DNA of 64,000 nt from Panicum virgatum (Eukaryota > Streptophyta > Magnoliopsida > Poales > Poaceae). Position 1 is the stretch's first letter, and the number at the start of each line of letters is the position of its first letter. Both the position numbers and the translations under genes were made by a program. Of this stretch, positions 11,301 to 21,811 are shown one piece after another. The stretch is taken from contig NC_053147.1 in NCBI RefSeq assembly GCF_016808335.1, positions 24,600,913 to 24,664,912 on the forward strand. Reading direction: 5' to 3'. Below the pieces are notes generated by a model, which did not search any database, had not been told where the DNA came from, and saw only the letters and a list, made by a program, of their open reading frames with translations.

Positions 11301-11995
11301 ACTTTGGTAAATGCTTGAAGAAATTGAGAATTGAACATAGAGTGTCCACGGCTTATCACCCCCAAACAAACGGACAAGCGGAAACTTCGAACAAGCAATT
11401 GAAGGACATTTTAAAGAAGACCGTGGTAAAAGGAGGAAAAGATTGGTCGAAGAGACTAGATGATGCACTATGGGCATATCGTACGGCACATAAAACCCCG
11501 ATTGGTATGACTCCTTATCAATTTGTTTATGGAAAAACATGCCACTTGCCGGTTGAGCTAGAACATAAGGCGTATTGGGCAATGAAGGAAATGAACTTTG
11601 ATGCGGAAGCCGCTGGAATTAAAAGGAGAATCCAAATAAGCGAATTGGAGGAGTTAAGATTGAAAGCGTACAATAGTGCATCAATTTACAAAGAAAGGAT
11701 GAAGAGATGGTACGACAAACGATTACAAAACAAGGAATTCAAAGAGGGAGACAAGGTCCTACTCTACAATTCAAGATTCAAACTCTTTGGCAAAGGAAAA
11801 TTGCAAAGCAAATGGGATGGACCGTACGTCGTACACTCAGTTTCACCCACGGGAGCGGTGACAATCATGGATGCGAAAGGTGACCAATATGTGGTGAACG
11901 GACAGCGACTAAAGGTATTCTTGGAGCCCGACGTCGTGCCCCTTCATTACATCGACATATACACCATGGAGGAGGAACCGAAACGTCAAGCCTAA
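8324..11995 (+). pseudogene. Pol of Athila element B: protease, RT, RNase H, integrase (one frameshift)
   Basis: The protease region is near 8510-8780 (CDVGAHVSVM in place of the usual D-[ST]-G-A). RT is at about 9200-9900 with [40 protein letters not shown] and the catalytic FMDD. RNase H is at about 10250-10615 ([42 protein letters not shown]). Integrase is at about 10860-11990 with a Cys-rich zinc region (CPDCQRTGN) and catalytic residues in [17 protein letters not shown] and GQAETSN. A single-base deletion in an A run near 9473 breaks the frame at the start of RT. From 9480 to 11995 the frame is open. Confidence 0.93.
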
Positions 11996-11999
11996 CGAC

Positions 12000-12397
12000 G
12001 TTAAGCAAGGTAAGTTTGTAAATATTTTCTTTTAGATTTTATTTTCGTAGTTTTATTTTTATTTTGGACGAACTTCAAGTAAAACATAGACTCATAATTT
12101 GTTGGAGGGCACCTCGGAAAAGTTGGAGTCCAGGGGGCTGAAAAAACCCCTGGGCCGGCCGGCCCAACACCCCTAGGCCGGCCGGCCTAAGCCTCCTCGT
12201 GTGCGAATCGGTCTCAATTTTTGGTAGGTGCGAGATAAGGAAATTTCAAACCTGTGCCTTATAGATTTCGCATGCCAAAACCGAAGAGATTTTGGACTTT
12301 TCGTCCAAGTCTTTTCGGGACATAAATAGAGGGGCAGGGTAGATCTATTCTCTCATACTTTTCAATCTACACCACCACCTTGAGAGAGACGTCGACA
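12000..12397 (+). promoter_or_regulatory. LTR-like promoter module upstream of Athila ORF3
   Basis: This untranslated stretch between pol and ORF3 repeats the layout of the LTR promoter: two GGCCGGCC palindromes (about 12152-12164 and 12175-12188), then AATCGGTCTC (also in the LTR), then a TATA-like CATAAATA at 12321-12328. The ORF3 ATG follows at 12398. This suggests an internal promoter for a separate ORF3 transcript. No experimental support is visible. Confidence 0.5.
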
Positions 12398-13216
12398 ATG
12401 GCCGGTTCAGCGAGCGCAAGAGCCATGATTGCAGCAATGGAGATCGAGGAGAGGGGTTGGACGCCTGACACCCCCACGTCAAAGACGCCTAGCCCCATCT
12501 CGGCAACCGGTGCGCAGCCCCTCCTTGTTGAAGCAAAGCGATGTGAAGCGAAGGCCCCTCCAAAGAAATTCAATACCCAAGCACGGATGAGCGTCGGAGG
12601 GAAGGGGCGTCAATGGTACAACGAGAGGCTAGCTTAAGCCCAAAGGGTGGTCATCGTCATCAGCAGCGATGAAGACGAAGGCGAGAAGCAACAAGACAAA
12701 AAGCCACCCACACCTAGGCGTTCCTTGCGCCTCCTCGGAGTCAAAAGAAAGAACTACATCGAGCACACCCCGGAGCCGAAGGATTATGCGGGGGACAGCG
12801 ATTGGGAGAGCATCATGAGCCCTGGTTCATGGGGTGCCACCGGTCGTGACTACGATGATGATTGGCCGGGGTGGGCCGAAGAGGAGAGAAAAGAGGAAGA
12901 TGACCCCTCCGGAGGTGATAGCGGCAAGAAGAAGAAGGACGACGACGAACCCGAAGATGACAGTGCCAACAGCGGCGGGCATCACTTCGGGTGCTGTTTC
13001 AAGTGCCGCCATGAAATCGCGGATCTCCGCGCCACCATCGATAGGTGTCACAATCAAACCGTGGCAATGGATCAAAGGATGGACGACATCGAGAGCTTGG
13101 CCGAAAAAGACTACAACTTCCTTGTCCGCAATATAAGGAAGTTATTTGGGATGGTCGGAGATCTACAAAAGCAAGGAGGAGGGCGTCCAAGATGCAATTG
13201 CCTGAGGTGCCGTTGA
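12398..13216 (+). pseudogene. Extra ORF (ORF3) of Athila element B, one internal stop
   Basis: The frame runs from the ATG at 12398 to 13216 (about 271 aa) with one TAA at 12635-12637. It occupies the place of the env-like gene of some Athila elements, but no signal peptide or transmembrane segment is visible. The N-terminal part is Ala/Pro/Thr-rich. The middle is acidic with basic clusters (RRSLRLLGVKRK, SGKKKKDDDEPEDD). The C-terminal part has Cys pairs (CCFKCRHE, CNCLRCR) flanking a likely helical segment. A nuclear or nucleic-acid-binding role is conceivable. No family was recognised. Confidence 0.6.
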
Positions 13217-13275
13217 GAACACCGACGAGCGTCACACCCATCTTTTATATCATTGCGACGAGGACGCCGCATAAT

Positions 13276-13294
13276 CTAAGCATGGGGGGGGGGA
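13276..13294 (+). other. Internal polypurine tract of element B
   Basis: CTAAGCATGGGGGGGGGGAGG follows ORF3. The first 14 bases (CTAAGCATGGGGGG) are identical to the 3' polypurine tract at 15012-15025. It may be a second plus-strand primer site or a relic of the ancestral 3' end. Confidence 0.6.
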
Positions 13295-15010
13295 GGTGCG
13301 ACGGCTCTTAGATTGAATTTTGGTCTTTGTTTACTCAAAAGTTCGTCGTGTTGTGTGCTTTATTTTTCGCATGTGTGAGAGTCATAGTTTAGCATTGTCT
13401 GCTTTATTTTTCGCATGTGTGAGAGTGAGTCTTAAATTAGTGTTGAGTCATGAAAACAAAATAAAAAGAGTCTTTGTTTTTGTTGGATCGTGCAATTTTA
13501 TTTATGCATTCAGTTTTACTTTATTTTCTTTAAAGCAATTGTTCACGAGCGTTGTCATGAAAATTATTTCGTATTTGTGGAGCTTAGTAGATTATTCGTC
13601 CATGTTAATACCCACACTTAAGCTTTGATCTAGCGCTTGGTTTTGATTACACTTGCGAGTAAGGCATGATTTGGAGGACTTTAATTTCATAAAAATAATA
13701 AAACCCCTACAAACATAAGGTTGATCCAGTCCTTGACAAGTTGAGAGTAAAAATCCTATCATCCAAAAGCTTTATTCGTTCCACCATAAGTATTGGATGT
13801 ACATTGAGTTGAGTTAGGATTTCTTTCTCTTGGGAGTTTTAATTTCGAGCAATGATCATGTCTGTATTTTTCATCTCTAAATTGCTAGACACGTCAATAT
13901 TCGGTAATGAGAATTCCTCATCGGAACAACTCATGAGATCTACCGGATTCCAAAACCCGAACCCGAGATTATCTTGTTTATTATCGCCTTCCTTGACCAC
14001 AACCCAATTATGAGGATACGTTCTGTTTCTGCGCATGATTTGTATAAAACATAATTTTGGGATGAAGAAAGGAAGGAGTATTCGAAAGATGGACCGAATC
14101 CGACCTAGGAAAGCCCCAGGCCGGCCGGCCTACACCTCCTGAGCCGGCCGGCCTAGGCCCCTTTGGCCTCGGCTCGGGCTCCAAAAACTCAGGGAGCCAC
14201 TTTGGAGAATTGCCTATCTATGTTTTATAGAAAGTGTCCTATGAAAAGGTTCGAAAAGAGAAAGAAAATTCGGGAGAAAGAAAGAAAGAAAAAAATGAGA
14301 AAAAAAAGAATGAATGAAGGGATTCTATGGTTAGAGAAGTGCAAAGAGATATCACCTTGTTGTTTGAGAACAATATCCTCAATTCCAACCATGTGCAATC
14401 CGACAACGAGGACGATGCTTGTGCCTTGAAGTCAAACTTTTTGTATGCCTTGGCACATGTCCATCATTCTAAATCTACTTACCCTTGAACCCTTTACATT
14501 ATGAAGAAACTCTCATGATCATTGGCTCGGAAGGTAAGCAATCATTAGAAGGTTTTCTTAATTTGACAATATATGTATACACTTTGCTAAGCCTCACCTA
14601 TAGCCCCACTTTACACTTGAGAGACTTTTGGGAGATGAGAGTTTGCAAATAATAATAGGATAGCCACCTATATTGAGAGACATGAAAGGACTTGGGCAAG
14701 AATTTTTGGTCTAACCTTTGTTGCAGGGTATTTTGTTTCTTAAATAAAAAAAAGAGAGAGAAAAACCTCCAAGGATGGCAAGAAAAGCAAGTGTTGTCGA
14801 TATTCGAGTTGCCGGCTAAAGGTAAGAGTTGTGGAGTAATATTGGATGAGTTTTTAAACGCCCATGATATGATTATCCTCGCTGCTCCTCTGACATTTGT
14901 TTGAAGAAATATTGTTAGACTTGTTTGCATAAGTAAATTTGGTAGTTCGAGAACTCTTGAGCAACCCACGGAAGGACTTGATGATTTGATTTGCTCGAGG
15001 ACGAGCAAAA
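13295..15010 (+). other. Non-coding 3' spacer of element B
   Basis: There is no ORF worth naming. It contains a third pair of GGCCGGCC palindromes (about 14117-14131 and 14141-14155), with flanks resembling the LTR module, and a purine-rich stretch (about 14250-14315). The rest shows no recognisable feature. Confidence 0.6.
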
Positions 15011-15011
15011 G

Positions 15012-15027
15012 CTAAGCATGGGGGGAA
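15012..15027 (+). other. 3' polypurine tract of element B
   Basis: CTAAGCATGGGGGGAA lies immediately before the 3' LTR (TGTTGGCG at 15028). It is the expected primer for plus-strand synthesis. Confidence 0.88.
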
Positions 15028-16248
15028 TGTTGGCGCTCCTTAAGTATCCATTTTATTATACAATTAGGAGTTGTTTTGGTAAATTCTTCGGGATGATTCA
15101 TGTACTAACCCGCCACTTGGCACCCGAACTTGACCATTTTCGATTTTGTCCTGGATTTTGGAGCATGTTGTATTTTGACAGGAATTGGGACATTTTTGGA
15201 GATGTTTTGACGCATGGTTACAACTGGGCTAAGATGAGGAATAAAAGGAAGAATCAACACGCAAAAGATGAGACCGAAAGGGGCCAGAAAAGGCCCAGGC
15301 CGGCCGGCCTGGAGTCCTTGGGCCGGCCGGCCTAGCCCTTTTCGGAGCCCAATTGGTCTCGGTTTTCTTCGGCACGAAGTATGCGTCAACCCTAATCTAT
15401 GTTTTACCAAAACCACCGACCATATCTGCCTATAAATACCCCGAAGCCGCCGTCAAAAAAGGGGGATCGCGAGGAGGGCAGCAGAAAAGATCGCAGAGAT
15501 CGCAGAGAAGAGCATCCAGAGATACATTCGAGTTAGACACAAGAGAAAGACGACACCGGAGGCCTCATCGTCCCTCGGCGCCGCTGCAAGTTGGAGGACA
15601 GCAAGGGATCCATCCCTTGCCGGAGATCTCATCACCATGATCGACTACGCTTCGCTTAGCTTCATGGGGTAAAGTCCTCGTTTGTTTATGGGGTTGTAAG
15701 GAGATCTTGAGTTGTAATTGCCGAATCCTTTATGAGATTGATCTATCACGATTCTTGTTGATGATGCTTTGATGCCTAATAGTTCGCGACTTGGCTTTGA
15801 GTTTGCTTTGCTCTTTCATGGTTTACTTAGATTACATCAACTATCGTGTTCTTGTTGATTCGTTACCGATTATCCTCGTGTAGTGACAGTATGCGGGAGG
15901 GAAAGGTTTTGATCTTGGAACACACCTTTGGTAGATTAGATCTGTTCTTCGTTGCTTGGCGACTACATCTCTAGTGATCCTAGACCCTATGGACAAATGC
16001 TCTTCATATCTTGTGCACACATCTATCATTGCTCACTAGTCTAGATTAGATTAGATTGGTTAGATTAGATCTATTTCACACTCAATCATTCAATATAGAT
16101 CTTTTACTAACATCATTAGTGCTTAGTTAAGCATAGTAATACACTTGTTCCGTGGATTGATAAACCTTGGGGGAATACTCTAAGGGAAAAGCTATACACG
16201 ATCCGTGCGCTTGCGGTACGTAAATTGGCGCTTTAAGAAGCGTCAACA
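15028..16248 (+). repeat. 3' LTR of Athila element B
   Basis: The LTR is 1,221 bp, the same length and ends as the 5' LTR, followed by the target duplication ccatg at 16249-16253. By-eye comparison shows about a dozen substitutions and no obvious length change. Confidence 0.96.
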
Positions 16249-18592
16249 CCATGTCATCGGCAAACTTCCTGAATTCCTCTGATATAAAGACCGATCCTCC
16301 ATCGGTCGTAATGTTCTGAGGAATTCCAAATCTGTGGATGATGTGCTCTTTGACAAAGCTGATCACATCTCTTGACGCTACTGACCTCATGGGTACTGCC
16401 TCCACCCAATTTGTGAAATAACCTGTGGCAGCTAAGACCCATTGGTGACCCTTGCTAGACGACGGGTTGATCTGACAAATCATGTCCATGGCCCAACCTC
16501 TGAATGGCCACGACTTGATGATAGGATTCATTACTGATGCTGGCACTATCTGAATTTTGCCAAACCTCTGACATGCCTGACACCCTTTGTAATATTTGAA
16601 ACAATCTTCAAGCATAGTGGGCCAGTAATAACCCGATTGCCTAATCAGCCACTTCATCTTATGAGCCGATTGGTGAGTACCGCAGGCTCCTTCATGAACC
16701 CCATGCAAGAGCTGATTTGACTCTGAAGGTCCCAGACATTTAAGCAATAGTCCTTTCAAAGTCCTGTAGAACATGTTATCCCATATCAAAACATACTTCA
16801 TGGCCTTGAGTCTTATCCTTCTGGGTGCCCCCCGAGCCGAATCCTTCAAGTAATTGAAGATATCAGCTCTCCAGTCTCCGGGTTCCAGAAACTGAACCTC
16901 TACGTCGACTCCATCGGCTGTTTCTTTGTAGCCAGAAGCCATCTGAGCCAGATCATTGGCTTCATTGTTCAGAGTTCTGCGTATCCAGTGGAAATTAATG
17001 TACCTGAATTGTGACATCAACTCACGGCACTGCATCCATATCGGAAAAAGAGCCTCTCTCTCACATCTATATTCTTCCGTGAGCTGAGAAATCACCAGCT
17101 TTGAATCTCCAAAAAATTCCACCGCTTCTGCACCAGCTTCAAGGAGCAGTTCCATCCCTTTGCGAATGGCTTCATATTCCACCAAATTATTGGTGCACGG
17201 GGCAGTCATCCTGATGGAAAAGGAGTAAGTCGCCCCTCGAGGCGACACCAATAGAATTCCCACACCGCATCCATCATCACAAGCCGATCCGTCGAAAAAC
17301 ATAGCCCAAGCACGAATAAATAGTGCAGCAATATCCGTGCTGATCCTGTCTGCAACAAGATCCACCAGTGCCTATCCTTTAACTGCTTTTGCAGGCTGAT
17401 ACCCAATATCGAACTCTGACAACGCAAACATCCATTTCCCAAGCCGGCCTTTCAGGACAGGAGCCGACAGCATATGCTTTATGACATCCGATTTGCATAT
17501 GACAATTGTTTCCGCCAAGAGCAAAATATGATGAAGCTTTGTACATATAAAGAATAAGCAAAGGCAAAGCTTCTCAATTTCAGGGTACCTGGTCTCGGCG
17601 TCTAACATGCACCTGCTGAGGTAGAAAACCACCCTCTCCTAGCCGTCATGCTTCTGGACTAACACCGAAGCAATGGAAGCGTCACCCACGGATAGGTACA
17701 CGTAGAACGGCCTATCTTGCTGAGGAGGAACCAACACTGGAGGCTTTGACAAATATTCCTTGATTTCATCGAAAGCTTGCTATTGTTCTGCCCCCCAGCG
17801 AAACTCGTCATCGGATTTGATCTTTACTAAACCCATGAACGGTTCGATGCACCCAGACAGATTAGAAATAAATCGTATGACAAAATTAATTTTACCGATG
17901 AGCTTCTGTAACTCTTTCTTCATAGTAGGTGGCTTCATCGTCTTCACAGTTTCTTGACTCTTCAGGCCGATCTCGATTCCCCGCTCATGCACCAGGAACC
18001 CCAGAAATTGACCGGCCGATATTCCAGGTTGGGGTGCCCGAAACTCCGATGGGAGCACGAACACCATGTTCACATCAGCCGATGGCTTCTCATCGGATTT
18101 TGTCTGCTTGGGGCGCCACTCTTTTCTCGGAGGGCGCCTTTCCTCCCTTCGCGGTCGCCTGACTTGCTCCGCGAGATCCGGATGCGCTTTCCTCAGCACG
18201 TCGAGGTACTTTGCTTCTGCCTCTTCCAGATTGCGCAAGCGCTGCACTCTGCGCTTCTGCGAGCGATTAAGCCCGTCAGGACACCACCGTGGACGATGGT
18301 ACCTGTCTTCTTCTTCTTCTTGCTCGGAATCACCCCTGGTTGGCCTCCTCACACGGTCATCATGATGTGTTCCGGGCCCTAAGCGCCGGAACACTGATGT
18401 CTCATCCTGCTGGTGTCCTCGAGGCCTGTACTCCAAGCAATCATCTATAGTAGGCAATTGGCTCATGCCGGAATTCCAACAGTACCTGAAGAACGGGCAA
18501 TGCCAGTGGTCGCGTATAGCCTGGCGTCTCCCCAGTGTCCTTCCTGAGCGGTGCTCGTACTCGACTTCTTCCGATTCGTATCGGCAGCGCAA
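16249..18592 (-). pseudogene. Pol of Tat copy A: RT end, RNase H, archaeal-type RNase H, integrase N-part
   Basis: On the minus strand, from high to low coordinates, the order is the gag-pol linker (to about 18030), the tail of RT (GQFLGFLVHERGIEI, about 18010 down), the first RNase H (about 17730-17380), the archaeal-type RNase H (about 17320-16900; FFDGSACDDG, NLVEYEA, GDSKLV) and the integrase zinc region (GACGTHQSAHK, CQACQRF) with both catalytic Asp (WAMDMI, TTDGG), up to the break at 16249. Protease and most of RT, including the catalytic YxDD, are missing through a deletion of about 1.7 kb near 18024. There are in-frame TAG codons at 17780-17782 (shared with copy C), near 17640 and near 17372. 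Confidence 0.9.
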
Positions 18593-18982
18593 CTTGTACT
18601 GCTACTGGTACTTTTCCAGAAGCCGATTAGAAGCTGGAAGCTAATTGCGGATGTGATGCACCTGCTCTTCAGTCACATGCCGCTGTTCCAGCTCACGTTC
18701 ATCCTGCGGTCGTTTGCCAGAAGCGGCCTCTCTCTTCTGCTTGTCATGGCGGCGCATGGGTCCCACCATGTTGATCTGGAATGCCAAATCCTGGCCCTTG
18801 GATCCGAAATATGACAGCTCCACCATGTTAGCTTGTGGGAAGGGCTTTGTGTCAACTTTCATCGTGTGTTGAGCCAGGATTAACCGGCCTTGCTCGATAG
18901 CCGATTGTATCTGACGACATAGCTTCTTGCATTCACCCGTGGAATGAGTGAACGAGTGGTGCCATTTGCAGTACAGTCTTCC
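18593..18982 (-). pseudogene. Gag C-terminal / linker region of Tat copy A
   Basis: Minus-strand sequence continues from gag past the stop at 18983 in the same frame. It has a Cys/His-containing segment (YCKWHHSFTH) typical of Tat gag C-termini, then a basic linker (MVGPMRRHDKQKREA). It is homologous to 36700-37200 in copy C. Confidence 0.75.
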
Positions 18983-20543
18983 CTATAGCTCTTGTGCCGT
19001 CGGTAACTTGTGATTCTCAGGGAGCTTCAGCTGTTTTTCTTTGAGGAGCAAATCAAATATCTGCTCTGCCTTGGTCACGTCGAAGTTGAAGCCCTTCACA
19101 AGCCCCTGCTGTTTGACCCACTTGCACGGGACAGGGTTTGCCCCCCCCCGAGTCCACTCTGCCACGGCTACTTCTTGCTCCTCACCAGAGTCATCAGATT
19201 CTTCCGCATGGGCCATGTTTACGTGGCGCTTGAACTTGTCCTGGTACAGCTCAGGATGGTAATATTCGTATGCTGTAAGCTTCTGCACCAGGTGCGCCAG
19301 AGATGTGAACTCCAACTGAAAAGCCGCATCCTTGATTGGCTTAGCGAGTCCCAGGACAGCCAGATCGACTTCCTCCTTCTCTGTGATGCGCGACGAGTAG
19401 CATCGGTTCTTGACCTCCCTAAAGCGTTGTATGTATTCTAACACAGTCTCTCCTCGCTTCTGCCTAACTTGGGCGAGGTCGGCAATTCCAGCTTCAGCAG
19501 CCTCCGAGTGGTACTGGGTATGGAATTGATCTTCAAGCTGCCTCCAAGTTCGAATCGAATCCGGAGCCAGTGATGCATACCATCCAAAAGCTGGGCCTGT
19601 AAGAGATTGGCCGAAGAACCGGACCCTCAACGGATCCGACACTGAGATCATCCCAAGCTGCGTTAAGTATCGGCTCACCTGCTCAATGGAGCTGGCTCCC
19701 TCTGACCCGTTGAACTTGGTGAACTCAGGAAGCCGATACTTGGGTGGCAGTGGGATCAAGTCATAGTCACTTGGATACGGATTGGAATAGCCGATCGTTT
19801 TCCTTTTGGGCAGGATGCCGAACTGGTCTCTCAGTATTGCACTGACCTGCTCCACACTAAGAACTCCTGGGGCCGATGGCTCAGCACTCGGCCCAGTAGC
19901 GTACTTTGCCAGCCACGCTTGTTTCTCCGCGTCTGCTCCAGAAGCTCCTGGGTTTACCATCTGCATCGAGCGTGTTAGATTGACGCTGTCAGGGATGTAG
20001 GCGCACGTGTAGCCGTGCGGAATCTCCTTGGGTGGCTCGGTGAGGAATTGGCCTTCTCCAGGATCGCCGCTGATCTTGTGGACGAAGTAGATCGGCGAAT
20101 TTTGTGGTTTTGGAGCCGCAAATGAGAACGGCAATACCGGTCTAGAATGCAGTGCAGCTTCCTCTATGTGACTCCCCAGGGTTGGCCCCGATGGAGAGTA
20201 CTGGTTCTTGATTATCTCCTGGATGACGCGATGCGCCATGCGCTCGAGTTCGTTCATCAGGCTCTGAGAGTGCCGATGAAGCGCATGGGCCACCATGTAG
20301 TTCATCTCCTAACGCAGGGCTAGTGCGCTCTTCTGATGGCACAGACAGATCTACATTGTCGAGAGCGCCTTCTGGTGAGAACCCCTTCCACTTGATGCCG
20401 TGGTTGCGGGTCCTCTCAAAAGAGCCGATGAGATCGGCTTCCAGCAGAGCTTTGATCTCATCATACTTCTTCTTGTGTTCAGGAGAGAGCTCTTCATACG
20501 TGACGGGCTTGAGAGCGGGTTCTTGATCTTGAGCTCTAGTCAT
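18983..20543 (-). pseudogene. Gag of Tat copy A
   Basis: The start is the ATG at 20541-20543 (MTRAQDQ). The core gag domain includes SIEQVSRYLTQLGMISVSD, FFGQSLTGPAFGWYAS and QVRQKRGETVLEYIQRFRE. The frame is broken near 20318-20324 by a 2-bp loss relative to copy C and ends at a TAG at 18983-18985 where copy C has CAG. Gag would form the particle shell. This copy cannot encode it intact. Confidence 0.9.
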
Positions 20544-20572
20544 TATTGCAGTGGACGTTGTTGCCGAGAAGT

Positions 20573-20590
20573 GTCCCACCGGGCGTGCCA
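20573..20590 (-). other. Primer-binding-site candidate of Tat copy A
   Basis: On the minus strand TGGCACGCCCGGTGGGAC starts five bases after the 5' LTR. It begins with TGG as expected for pairing to a tRNA CCA end. The matching site in copy C is 38812-38829. The cognate tRNA was not identified. Confidence 0.7.
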
Positions 20591-20595
20591 GAATG

Positions 20596-21811
20596 TGTTG
20601 TCGGTCGAAACCCACCGGCGAGGAGCGACAGGCAACACGAAGAGCCAGGAGGTCGCCGGGGCGCTGGCAGGCACTGCTCCCTCGTCGATGGCCCATAATT
20701 CCAGCAACGCGCCGCGGCTTGTGAAGACGCAGGGCGTGCCACCTGACCTATACCTGATCAGGAAGGTGCGGACGTGCTTGCAATGATTTGCCTGCATACA
20801 CAAACACGTGGAAATATAAGTCCGAGCCGTGGTCGGCTCCCCGGGACGACTCTTGCATCGGCTTTAAAGAGCCGATCGAGTCCCGGTGTCAGATGAGATC
20901 TATTTGCATCCGGATATTGATGATTAAAGCGAATAACTGTAAAGCTGCTTCAATTAAATCTAATTGATCTAATCCACAACGGTAAAGGCTTCACTGCTAG
21001 TTCGGAACATCTTACACGTGACTGGGCCTAATAAACGTAACAGATAACTAAACCATAACCAAAACAGAGGCCTAAGAACTAGCAAGAGCCGATTCCCGGA
21101 TCAATTCCCTGTTAAGACTAAAGCAAAGCATCTAACACGCCACCGGATCGTCCAACCCGTTTGCAAGGCCTAACCTAGCAGATATTACGCCAACTCTTAA
21201 GAACAAGAGCAAACCGTAACAGATCAGATCTACTAAACATGAAAGAAGCAGGGTGTCGTCTCTGTGCAACTAATCCTATATGACAAGAACTAGCATAAGA
21301 TTGAAACGTGATTGCACAGAGACAACATGATATTCATAGATGATAAACAACAAGGCACGATAGATTTACTAAAAACCATGCTACGAACATCAAGATAACT
21401 AGCATTACTCGCCATAAAAAACGCTTCAGTACGAGTAAAACCAAGGTAAAAGCAAGAACAACGCTGCCCTGATCGCGAGAAGCGATCAGGGCAGCATGGC
21501 GCTTACTTGGATGAAACCCTAGGGTTAGGGGTGGCGATGCGCCGAGATTGTTGTTTGCGAGATGTGATGACGCTCTCTTTTCATGAATAACATAGGGTAC
21601 ATATTTATAGTACAGAGACTTGGGAAACAATCTAAACTAATCTTGTCCCGATCGGACTCTATCTCTAATCTTAAACTAAATCTAAGATACATGGCCCATG
21701 TGGCCTAGATGCTCACGCAGGAGCCGATTTATAAGTCTTCTTCAATCTTCTGCTTTAAGCCCATCTTGCTTTCGGCCCATAAATTAATCCTGTTAATTTA
21801 TGGCGATAACA
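20596..21811 (-). repeat. 5' LTR of Tat copy A
   Basis: This complete LTR of 1,216 bp reads TGTTGTCGGTCG to GGCGATAACA on the plus strand. It contains the TATA box at 21602-21609 (minus), the 14-bp stem-loop at 21463-21495 and the inverted ATCGGCTTTAAAGAGCCGAT near 20857-20876. Confidence 0.95.

Larger units (their letters stand above)
5907..16248 (+). mobile_element. Athila-lineage Ty3/gypsy retrotransposon B, near-complete
   Basis: The element is 10,342 bp on the plus strand, with 1,221-bp LTRs at 5907-7127 and 15028-16248, ends TGTTGGCGCT and CGTCAACA, and a perfect ccatg duplication. The primer-binding site matches the tRNA-Asp 3' end. Gag and pol (protease, RT, RNase H, integrase) are followed by an extra ORF (12398-13216), an internal purine tract and the 3' purine tract. 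RT sequence ([20 protein letters not shown]), the Asp primer site and an ORF after pol support Athila. The LTRs differ at roughly a dozen sites by eye (about 1%), so the insertion is recent. It is inserted in the integrase gene of Tat copy A. Confidence 0.96.
1..21811 (-). mobile_element. Tat-lineage Ty3/gypsy LTR retrotransposon, copy A
   Basis: The element reads on the minus strand. Its 5' LTR is at 20596-21811 and its 3' LTR runs to 738, cut by the window start. Gag is at about 18983-20543, pol remnants at 16254-18592 and 5270-5906, and extra antisense genes at 999-4882. Tat assignment rests on the second, archaeal-type RNase H between the first RNase H and integrase (motifs FFDGSACDDG, NLVEYEA, GDSKLV). 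It is dead: gag has a frameshift and a stop, protease and most of RT are deleted near 18024, and element B (5907-16248) splits integrase. Its right flank is the 5' LTR of element D. The target duplication cannot be checked because the left end lies outside the window. Confidence 0.92.

Noticed and set aside
12398..13216. Env-like gene of Athila B
   Set aside because: No signal peptide, transmembrane segment or other envelope character. The product is acidic and basic with Cys pairs instead.
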